37,949 bases of DNA from CAZJHD01 sp964545855 (GTDB lineage: Bacteria > Planctomycetota > UBA1135 > JACQFD01), in the NCBI GenBank assembly GCA_964545855.1, contig CAZJHD010000041.1, positions 1-37,949 on the forward strand. The letters are read 5' to 3'. Below the pieces are notes generated by a model that searched no databases, had not been told where the DNA came from, and saw nothing but the letters and a program-made list of their open reading frames with translations. The position numbers and the translations under genes are program-made. Below, piece by piece: positions 31,852-37,949 of this stretch (the stretch's first letter is position 1; every line of letters starts with the position of its first letter).

Positions 31852-33309
31852 GTGATCTCGACCGCTCGATCCCTCCCCGTTCCCGCGCCGACGCGCCTCC
31901 TCCCGCTCCCGCGCCGCTTCGGCTTCCTGTGGGTCGCCCTCGCCCTCTGGTCGCTGATCCTCGCGACCGACGTGCTGGGTCAGGACTCTCCGGATCTGCA
32001 GGAGACGATCCGGCGTCAGGAGCAGCTCATTGTGGAGCAGGCGCAGGGGCTGGTCGAGCTGCGCGAGCGCGTGCGTGTCCTCGAGGACCAGGCCGCCTCG
32101 CGTCCCGCTCTGCAGCTCGACGAGGCGATCGCCGAGCTGGGCCGCCGCCTCGACGCGGCGATCGAGGCGAAGATCCGCGGGGCGCGGAGCGCGGCGGACT
32201 CGCCCTTCGGCCGTCCGACCAACGAGTCGTTGCGCTGGGGCGGCTACTCGACGATCGCCTTCCTCGACCGGCAGGAGACGAACTCCACCTTCAGCTCGAT
32301 CCGGTTGGTCCCTCAGCTCGAGGCCGACGTGAGCGACTGGCTCGTCTTCGGGACGGAGATCGAGTTCGAGCATGGCGGCGCCGGAGCGGGCTTCCTCGAC
32401 GACGCGGAGATCCTCGTCGAGTACGCGGAGCTGCGCGCGCAGGTGGAGAAGGAGCTCAACTTCAAGGCGGGCATCCTCCTCATCCCGTTCCTCTCCTACA
32501 ACTCGCGCCACGACGACCCGCTGCACGAGTTCACCGACCGGCCCTACACGGCGAGGAACCTCGTCCCCACGGCCTTCGGCCAGCCCGGCATCGGCGCCTA
32601 CGGCGCGATCGATGTCTGCGACCTGGGGTCGGTGAACTACGACGTCACCCTCACGAACGGCTTCGACGACGGCTTCGACTCGGAGAAGGGCGCCCGCGGC
32701 GCGCGCTCGCCCTTCAACGAGGACAACAACGGAAACAAGACCTTCACCGGGCGCCTGGGAGCCGTGCCCCACGCCCCGTTCTTCGACGTCGTCGATCTGG
32801 GCGGCTCCTTCCTCGTCGGCACCTACGACGCCGAGGGGAAGCGCGCGATCCGCGGCTACGGCGTCGACGTCTTCGTGCGGAAGGGGCCCTTCGATCTGCG
32901 TGGCGAGTGGGGCGCCTTCGAGCTGGAGCGGCGCAACTCGCTGCTCGTCCCGGACGACCGCGTGGCCTTCGATCCGAAGCTGGAGATCGACCACCCGACG
33001 GGGCTGCGCGGCTGGTACGTCGAGGGCGCTTGGCGTTTCTTCCCGTTCCCGGAGGAATGGCGATCGCGGAAGCCCTTCTCCTCGGAGTCGGAGTTCGCCC
33101 TGGCCGTGCGCGTGCAGGGAATGGACCTCAACACGGCCGTCCGCGGCGCGACGCCCACGGACGATCGGAACGCCACGGCGATCGCCCTCAGCTTCCGCCC
33201 CAGCGCCAAGACCGTGATCCGCGTCGCCTACGAGTGGGTCCGCTCGGCCTTCGACGGCCCGGGCACGCGACAGAACTCGCTCACCGCCAGCATCTCCACC
33301 TACTTCTGA
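31852..33309 (+). CDS. Outer-membrane porin with N-terminal coiled coil
   Basis: A 485-residue predicted outer-membrane beta barrel. A signal peptide (FLWVALALWSLILATDVLGQ, about 25-46 from the GTG start) is followed by a coiled-coil region (LQETIRRQEQLIVEQAQGLV to about 115) and then a barrel domain. The barrel has alternating aromatic strands such as WLVFGTEIEFEH, FDLRGEWGAFELERR and IRVAYEWVRS. It ends in Phe (SISTYF), as outer-membrane proteins recognised by the BAM complex usually do. The plan (coiled coil then 16-18-strand barrel) resembles phosphate-selective or short-chain porins. A 24-codon longer open frame exists upstream, but the Fur-like repeat lies there, so I take the GTG at 31852. 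It is followed after 7 bp by a heme c lipoprotein gene. The substrate is unknown. Confidence 0.8.
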   Translation: MISTARSLPVPAPTRLLPLPRRFGFLWVALALWSLILATDVLGQDSPDLQETIRRQEQLIVEQAQGLVELRERVRVLEDQAASRPALQLDEAIAELGRRLDAAIEAKIRGARSAADSPFGRPTNESLRWGGYSTIAFLDRQETNSTFSSIRLVPQLEADVSDWLVFGTEIEFEHGGAGAGFLDDAEILVEYAELRAQVEKELNFKAGILLIPFLSYNSRHDDPLHEFTDRPYTARNLVPTAFGQPGIGAYGAIDVCDLGSVNYDVTLTNGFDDGFDSEKGARGARSPFNEDNNGNKTFTGRLGAVPHAPFFDVVDLGGSFLVGTYDAEGKRAIRGYGVDVFVRKGPFDLRGEWGAFELERRNSLLVPDDRVAFDPKLEIDHPTGLRGWYVEGAWRFFPFPEEWRSRKPFSSESEFALAVRVQGMDLNTAVRGATPTDDRNATAIALSFRPSAKTVIRVAYEWVRSAFDGPGTRQNSLTASISTYF

Positions 33310-33316
33310 GGCTCCC

Positions 33317-33670
33317 GTGCATCCCGTCGCGTCGCGCCGCGTGCGCGCCCTCCTCGCCGCCCTCGCTCTCCTGGGGCCGATCGCACTCTCGATCGGCTGC
33401 GCGTCGATTCCCGGCGGGAACGGCGGGAGCCTCGCCTCGTCGCCTCCCGACCTCTACCGCGCACGCTGCACCTCCTGCCACTCGCTGCGCGACCCGGGCC
33501 TCTATCCGGTCGCGACGCTCGACCGGTTCCTGAACCGCTTCGCGTGGCGCGCGGGCGTGACGCGCGCGGAGAAGGAGGTGCTGCGCGCGTACTTCCGGAC
33601 GGTTGCGAGCGACGCCGTGCCGACGGCCGGCGATGCCGCGCCGCCGGCGGTCCTCGCACGACCTCTCTGA
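33317..33670 (+). CDS. Small monoheme c-type cytochrome lipoprotein lacking a Met ligand
   Basis: A 117-residue lipoprotein. The signal peptide ends in lipobox SIGC (Cys28), so it is probably anchored in a membrane. A heme c attachment site CTSCH is at 51-55, with the usual cytochrome context DLYRARCTSCHSL and a C-terminal helix (TRAEKEVLRAYFRTVAS). Apart from the initiator there is no Met. The position normally holding the axial Met is Phe, in NRFAWRAGV; the mature chain has no His other than His55. Heme could therefore be five-coordinate or use another ligand. It starts 7 bp after the porin stop, a clear operon, and thus falls under the same Fur-like control. A role in metal or electron handling at the outer membrane is inferred. 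Confidence 0.82.
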   Translation: MHPVASRRVRALLAALALLGPIALSIGCASIPGGNGGSLASSPPDLYRARCTSCHSLRDPGLYPVATLDRFLNRFAWRAGVTRAEKEVLRAYFRTVASDAVPTAGDAAPPAVLARPL

Positions 33671-33683
33671 GTCGCCGCGCGGC

Positions 33684-35204
33684 TCACGGACGGCGCCGGC
33701 GCTTCGGGCCGCGCTTCACCGTCGTCGTCCGCGCCTCGGCCGCGCGGCCGCCCGGCAGCACGCGCTCGCGCGACGTCGCCGCCGGCGCGTAGAAGGAGAC
33801 GCCGCGGACGTTCTCGTCGACGCGGAGCGGGTGCTGGATCGGCGGGAACGCGCGCTGCTCGCAGTCCATGCGGTCGCAGAGCCGGCACGTGACTCCGATC
33901 GGCACGGCCGCGTCGAGGTTCTGGAGGTCGACGCCGTCGGCGTAGACGAGGTCCCGGGCGTGGCTCACCTCGCAGCCCATGCCGATCGCCTGCACGGTAT
34001 GGGGCGCGTGGTAGCCGCCGCTCCCCTTGCTGATGGTGCGCGCGAAGCAGAAGAAGGTCGTTCCGTCGGGCATGCGCGAGAGCTGCGTGCGCACGATCCC
34101 CGGCGTGAGGAACGCCGAGTGGACGTTCCAGCGCGGACACGCGCCGCTGAAGCGCGCGAAGCGGATGCCCGAGGCCGTGAACCGCTTCGAGATGTTCCCC
34201 GCGATGTCGATGCGGATCATGTGGAAGGGGACGCCCTCGGCTCCGCGCCGGCGCAGGCTCGTGAGGCGGTGGCACACCTGCTCGAAGCTCGTGCGGAAGC
34301 GGTTGCCGAGGAGCTCCACGTCGTAGCGGTAGTCGAGGGCCGCCTTCCGGAACCGGCCGTAGGGCATGAGCACCGCCCCGGCGAAGTAGTTCGCGAGGGC
34401 CACGCGGCAGAGGGCGCGCGAATCGGCGGTCGTGAGCGTCGCCGCGGCCGTGAGGCGGTCGAGGACGGCGCCCTGCGTCATGAGCCCGATCTGGTGGGCG
34501 AGCTGGAAGATCCGGCTCCGGGGAGCCAGGAGCTCCGAGAGCGTCAGCTCCTTCGCCGCGGGATCGAAGCGGCGCACCGCGCCGCCCGCCCGGTCGACGG
34601 CGACGATGCGCACGCGGATCCCCAGTCGGTCCTCCAGGAAGCGCACGAGGCTGCTGCGGAGGTTCGTCGGGTCGAGGTCGCCCTCCGACCAGAGCCGCTC
34701 GGCGGACTCCTCCAGCTCCTCGAAGTGGTTCCCGTGGGTCTGGATGAAATCGGAGACCTCCTCCGAGGAGAGCTGTCCCGAGGGAGCGATCGAGGGATCG
34801 GCGGCGTCGGTCACGTGCTCGGCGAGCGAGCGCGCGGACTCGAGGGCGGCTTCGTAGGCGCGGTGGAGCGCGAGGATCGCGCGCGCGACGGCCGGCGCCT
34901 GGACGGCGAGGTCCCTGCGCTCCGCGTCGGGCACCTCGACCGACGCGAAGACCGGATCGCCGAACACCTCCTGCAGATCGGCGTCGAGCGAGGCGTCGGA
35001 ATCTCCCGCGAACGACTGCAGGTCGACCTCGAACTCCTCCGCCAGGCGCAGGAGATGCTCCGCGGAGAGCTTCCGCTTCCCGTTCTCGAGGAGGTTCAGG
35101 TAGCTCGCCGAGATGCCGAGGCGCTTGGCGAGCGCGGCCTGGGTGAGCTTGGAGCGCGCTCGCAGGGCGCGAATGCGCGGACCGAGAGATGCGTGGTTCG
35201 GCAT
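33684..35204 (-). CDS. RamB/ScfR-like transcriptional regulator (XRE HTH, IrrE-like, C-terminal DUF2083-type domain)
   Basis: A 506-residue regulator. The N-terminal XRE helix-turn-helix (8-65: LGPRIRALRARSKLTQAALA then ISASYLNLLENGKRKLS) binds DNA. A middle IrrE-like region shows IFQLAHQIGL, where the zinc-protease HExxH appears as HQxxL, so it is likely not a protease. The C-terminal domain carries CPRWNVHSAF and CRLCDRMDCEQRAFPP, the Cys-rich motif of the short-chain fatty acyl regulators (RamB, PrpC/ScfR). It is divergent from malate synthase and isocitrate lyase. RamB controls those genes in Corynebacterium and related factors respond to short-chain acyl-CoA. Here it most likely controls aceB/aceA and its own gene. 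On the minus strand a TTGACA (35259-35254) lies upstream of its start. Confidence 0.88.
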   Translation of the reverse strand: MPNHASLGPRIRALRARSKLTQAALAKRLGISASYLNLLENGKRKLSAEHLLRLAEEFEVDLQSFAGDSDASLDADLQEVFGDPVFASVEVPDAERRDLAVQAPAVARAILALHRAYEAALESARSLAEHVTDAADPSIAPSGQLSSEEVSDFIQTHGNHFEELEESAERLWSEGDLDPTNLRSSLVRFLEDRLGIRVRIVAVDRAGGAVRRFDPAAKELTLSELLAPRSRIFQLAHQIGLMTQGAVLDRLTAAATLTTADSRALCRVALANYFAGAVLMPYGRFRKAALDYRYDVELLGNRFRTSFEQVCHRLTSLRRRGAEGVPFHMIRIDIAGNISKRFTASGIRFARFSGACPRWNVHSAFLTPGIVRTQLSRMPDGTTFFCFARTISKGSGGYHAPHTVQAIGMGCEVSHARDLVYADGVDLQNLDAAVPIGVTCRLCDRMDCEQRAFPPIQHPLRVDENVRGVSFYAPAATSRERVLPGGRAAEARTTTVKRGPKRRRRP

Positions 35205-35236
35205 GGAGCGATGGACCGGTCGAGCCGGGCGCGAGA

Positions 35237-35284
35237 TGTCAGGAACCTTACACTGTCAACGGCTGTCATTTACTCCAGATGACA
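35237..35284. promoter_or_regulatory. TGTCA repeat cluster in the regulator/aceB intergenic region
   Basis: TGTCA occurs at 35237, 35254 and 35264 and as TGACA at 35280-35284. TGTCAT at 35264-35269 and ATGACA at 35279-35284 form a perfect inverted repeat with a 9-bp spacer. The surrounding bases (about 35245-35345) are markedly AT-rich for this DNA. It is a candidate operator for the divergent regulator; the TGTCAA copy also reads as a minus-strand TTGACA -35 box. Confidence 0.5.
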
Positions 35285-35383
35285 TCCATAACTAGCTATC
35301 AAATAAAGAGTATTGACCATAATGCCGAAATAGAAAACAGTTTGCCTGTTCTCCGAAGTCGTTGTTCCCTACCTGAGCACCCC

Positions 35384-37006
35384 ATGTCGAACACCGTGAC
35401 GCCCCGCTCCTCGACCGAAGCCGTCCGCCTCCTGGGACCCGCCCGACCCGAATACGCGTCGGTGCTGACGGAGCCCGCGATCGACTTCGTGGCCGACCTG
35501 GTGCGCACGTTCCGCGGCCGCGTCGAAGGACTGCTCGACGCCCGCGTCGAGCGGCAGACGCGCCTCGACGCCGGCGAGAAGCTCGGCTTCCTCGCGGAGA
35601 CGAAGGCCGTGCGCGAGAAGGACTGGAGCGTCGCGTCGATCCCGGCCGACCTGCGCGATCGCCGCGTCGAGATCACGGGGCCCGTCGATCGGAAGATGGT
35701 GATCAACGCCCTCAACTCGGGCGCCCGCGTCTTCATGGCGGACTTCGAGGACTCGAACGCGCCGACCTGGGAGAACAACGTCGAGGGGCAAGTGAACCTG
35801 CGCGACGCCGTGCGGCGCACGATCCGCTACGAGGACCCGAAGTCGGGCAAGGAGTACGAGCTCGGGAAGGATCTCGCGACGCTCGTCGTGCGCCCGCGCG
35901 GCTGGCACCTCCTCGAGAAGCACCTCCTCGTCGGCGGCGCGCCGGCGACGGCGGCCCTCTTCGACTTCGGGCTCTACTTCTTCCACAACGCGAAGGAGCT
36001 GATCGCCCGCGGCTCGGGCCCCTACTTCTACCTCCCGAAGATGGAGAGCCACCTGGAGGCGCGCCTCTGGAACGACGTCTTCGTCCGCGCGCAGGAGAAG
36101 CTCGGGATCCCGCGCGGGACGATCCGCGCCACGGTGCTCATCGAGACGCTGCCGGCGGCCTTCGAGATGGACGAGATCCTCTTCGAGCTGCGCGAGCACT
36201 CCTCGGGGCTCAACTGCGGGCGCTGGGACTACATCTTCAGCTTCATCAAGCGTCAGCGGGCGCACGCGGAATGCGTCATGCCCGATCGCGGCCGCGTCTC
36301 CATGGACCAGCACTTCCTGCGGTCCTACACGCAGCTCCTCGTGAAGACGTGCCACCGCCGCGGCGCGCACGCGATGGGGGGCATGGCGGCGCAGATCCCC
36401 GTGAAGAACGACGAGGCGGCGAACGAGGCGGCCTTCGAGAAAGTGCGCCAGGACAAGCGCCGCGAGGCGAACGACGGCCACGACGGCACCTGGGTGGCGC
36501 ATCCGGGACTCGTCGCGCTCGCGACGGAGATCTTCGACTCCGTGATGAAGGGGCCGAACCAGATCGACCGCAAGCGCGAGGACGTCCGCGTGACGGCCGA
36601 CGATCTCCTCCGGGTCCCCGAAGGTCCGCGCACGGAGGCGGGCCTCCGCGTGAACGTGAACGTGGGGATCCTCTACCTCGAGGCGTGGCTCCGTGGCTCC
36701 GGCTGCGTGCCGCTCTACAACTTGATGGAGGACGCGGCGACGGCCGAGATCTCGCGCGCGCAGGTCTGGCAATGGGTGCGTCACGGCGCCCGGCTCGACG
36801 ACGGGCGCATGGTGACGGCGGACCTCGTGCGCCGCACCGTCGCCGAGGAGATGGAGTCGATCCGGAAGGCCGTCGGCGAGGAGCGCTACGGCTCCGGCAA
36901 GTTCGCCGCCGCGCGCGAGCTCTTCGAGCGCCTCTGCGTCTCCCCGGAGCTGGAGGAGTTCCTCACGCTCCCGGCCTACGACCTCCTCGTCGGCGATCCC
37001 GGCTGA
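35384..37006 (+). CDS. aceB: Malate synthase A
   Basis: A 540-residue malate synthase of the A type, condensing glyoxylate with acetyl-CoA to malate in the glyoxylate shunt. The family blocks are clear: VFMADFEDSNAPTWENNVEG, ATVLIETLPAAFEMDEILFE with a catalytic Glu/Arg region, LREHSSGLNCGRWDYIFS, GAHAMGGMAAQIPVKND, GTWVAHPGLVALA, and YLEAWLRGSGCVPLYNLMED near the C-terminus with the general-base region. Length matches the A family (E. coli 533 residues). The start is the ATG at 35384, preceded by CCCC rather than a good Shine-Dalgarno sequence. It is followed by isocitrate lyase 74 bp downstream on the same strand and is divergent from a RamB-like regulator. The assignment is secure. Confidence 0.96.
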   Translation: MSNTVTPRSSTEAVRLLGPARPEYASVLTEPAIDFVADLVRTFRGRVEGLLDARVERQTRLDAGEKLGFLAETKAVREKDWSVASIPADLRDRRVEITGPVDRKMVINALNSGARVFMADFEDSNAPTWENNVEGQVNLRDAVRRTIRYEDPKSGKEYELGKDLATLVVRPRGWHLLEKHLLVGGAPATAALFDFGLYFFHNAKELIARGSGPYFYLPKMESHLEARLWNDVFVRAQEKLGIPRGTIRATVLIETLPAAFEMDEILFELREHSSGLNCGRWDYIFSFIKRQRAHAECVMPDRGRVSMDQHFLRSYTQLLVKTCHRRGAHAMGGMAAQIPVKNDEAANEAAFEKVRQDKRREANDGHDGTWVAHPGLVALATEIFDSVMKGPNQIDRKREDVRVTADDLLRVPEGPRTEAGLRVNVNVGILYLEAWLRGSGCVPLYNLMEDAATAEISRAQVWQWVRHGARLDDGRMVTADLVRRTVAEEMESIRKAVGEERYGSGKFAAARELFERLCVSPELEEFLTLPAYDLLVGDPG

Positions 37007-37080
37007 CGGCCGCCGCGCCGCTGCCGGCTCCACGACCACGACCGAACCACCTCGAAACGAACCAAGAACCCGAAGGACTC

Positions 37081-37949
37081 ATGCCGAAGCGCACCCCGAT
37101 GAATGGACAGACCCAGGAGAAGAAGAAGAGCCCGGCCGCGCCGGCGGATCGCTGGAAGGGCGTCGAGCGCCCCTACACGACCGCCGACGTCGACCGGCTC
37201 CGGGGCACCGTGCGCGTCGAGCACACGATCGCGCGGCTCGGAGCCGAGAGGCTCTGGACGCTCCTCCACTCGCGGCCCTATGTGAACGCCCTCGGCGCTC
37301 TCTCCGGCAACCAGGCCGTGCAGATGGTGAAGGCCGGTCTCGAGGCGATCTACCTGAGCGGCTGGCAGGTGGCGGCCGACGCGAACCTCGCCGGGCAGAC
37401 GTACCCCGATCAGTCGCTCTACCCGGCGAACAGCGTTCCCCAGGTCGTTCGGCGCATCAACGCGGCGCTGCTGCGGGCCGACCAGATCGACCATGCGGAG
37501 GGGAACGACACGACCCACTGGCTCGCCCCCATCGTCGCCGACGCCGAGGCCGGCTTCGGCGGACCGCTCAACTCCTACGAGCTCATGAAGGCGATGATCG
37601 AGGCGGGCGCCGCGGCGGTGCACTTCGAGGACCAGCTCGCCTCGGAGAAGAAGTGCGGACATCTCGGCGGGAAGGTGCTCGTGCCGACGAGCCAGTTCGT
37701 CCGCACGCTCGTGGCGGCGCGCCTCGCGGCCGACGTCGCCGATGTCCCGACGATCCTCGTCGCGCGCACCGACGCCGACAGCGCGCAGCTCCTCACGACC
37801 GACGTGGACGCGCGCGACCAGGCCTTCTGCACCGGCGAGCGCACGCCCGAGGGCTTCTTCCGCGTGCGCGGTGGCCTCGAACCCGCCATTGCGCGCGGCC
37901 TCGCCTACGCGCCCTTCGCCGACATGATCTGGTGCGAGACCTCCACGCC
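37081..37949 (+). CDS. aceA: Isocitrate lyase (partial, 3' end outside window)
   Basis: The first 289 codons of isocitrate lyase, which splits isocitrate into glyoxylate and succinate. Visible blocks are ALGALSGNQAVQMVKAGLEA, YLSGWQVAADANLAGQTYPD, APIVADAEAGFGGPLNSYEL, HFEDQLASEKKCGHLGGK with the KKCGH catalytic Cys signature, and VARTDADSAQLLTTDVD. The frame runs off the end without a stop. A GAAGGA about 5 bases upstream supports the ATG at 37081; an ATG at 37099 is an alternative. It follows malate synthase on the same strand, forming an aceBA-type unit that lets the cell grow on acetate or fatty acids. The assignment is secure; an isocitrate dehydrogenase kinase is not in the window. Confidence 0.95.
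   Translation, partial: MPKRTPMNGQTQEKKKSPAAPADRWKGVERPYTTADVDRLRGTVRVEHTIARLGAERLWTLLHSRPYVNALGALSGNQAVQMVKAGLEAIYLSGWQVAADANLAGQTYPDQSLYPANSVPQVVRRINAALLRADQIDHAEGNDTTHWLAPIVADAEAGFGGPLNSYELMKAMIEAGAAAVHFEDQLASEKKCGHLGGKVLVPTSQFVRTLVAARLAADVADVPTILVARTDADSAQLLTTDVDARDQAFCTGERTPEGFFRVRGGLEPAIARGLAYAPFADMIWCETST

Overview
The window is GC-rich chromosomal DNA from an environmental bacterium, most likely a Planctomycetota member of the Poly30/Saltatorellus kind. That placement is inferred from very high GC, several membrane-anchored proteins built of carboxypeptidase-regulatory-like beta modules, and two PQQ-type dehydrogenases ending in a Gly-Thr-rich, Cys-containing C-terminal domain opening with GTGTAGCNG. 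No rRNA, CRISPR array, transposase or phage gene was seen, and no stretch over 300 bases lacks a gene.

Layout. 1-658 (-): 5' part of a carboxypeptidase-regulatory-like protein. 794-5149 (+): ABC ATPase, FtsX-type permease and AttH-like lipoprotein in one overlapping operon. 5170-8788 (-): VIT/VWA secreted protein and M28 peptidase. 8932-14454 (+): two paralogous carboxypeptidase-regulatory-like proteins, with a relic of a mutase gene start between them and an intact methylmalonyl-CoA mutase large subunit after them. 14471-16812 (+): SRAP protein and double-domain SagB-like oxidoreductase. 16829-18322 (-): a fourth carboxypeptidase-regulatory-like protein. 18583-21962 (+): tandem PQQ-type sugar dehydrogenases. 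22030-23207: tRNA-Gln(TTG), tRNA-Glu(CTC) and tRNA-Gln(CTG), all (-), around a (+) lipoprotein gene. 23336-27667 (-): histidine kinase, HDOD response regulator and HD-GYP response regulator. 27801-31683 (-): degenerate Mug-like protein, LipM-like octanoyltransferase, glycosyltransferase and glutamyl-tRNA synthetase. 31852-33670 (+): outer-membrane porin and a small heme c lipoprotein behind two Fur-box-like repeats. 33684-35204 (-): RamB/ScfR-type regulator, divergent from malate synthase and isocitrate lyase (35384 to window end, +).

How the parts fit. The last block is a compact glyoxylate shunt with a plausible dedicated regulator. Methylmalonyl-CoA mutase fits the same short-chain acyl and acetate economy. 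The kinase operon looks like a two-output signalling module (HDOD plus c-di-GMP phosphodiesterase). The porin/cytochrome pair looks like an iron-responsive envelope unit. The strongest evolutionary signal is the 8.9-14.5 kb block, which reads as a tandem duplication in which one mutase copy was lost except for its promoter and first codons. Several genes here (mutase, its relic, gltX, one lipoprotein) have a TANNNT hexamer 9-11 nt before the start codon and no Shine-Dalgarno sequence, which suggests near-leaderless transcripts.
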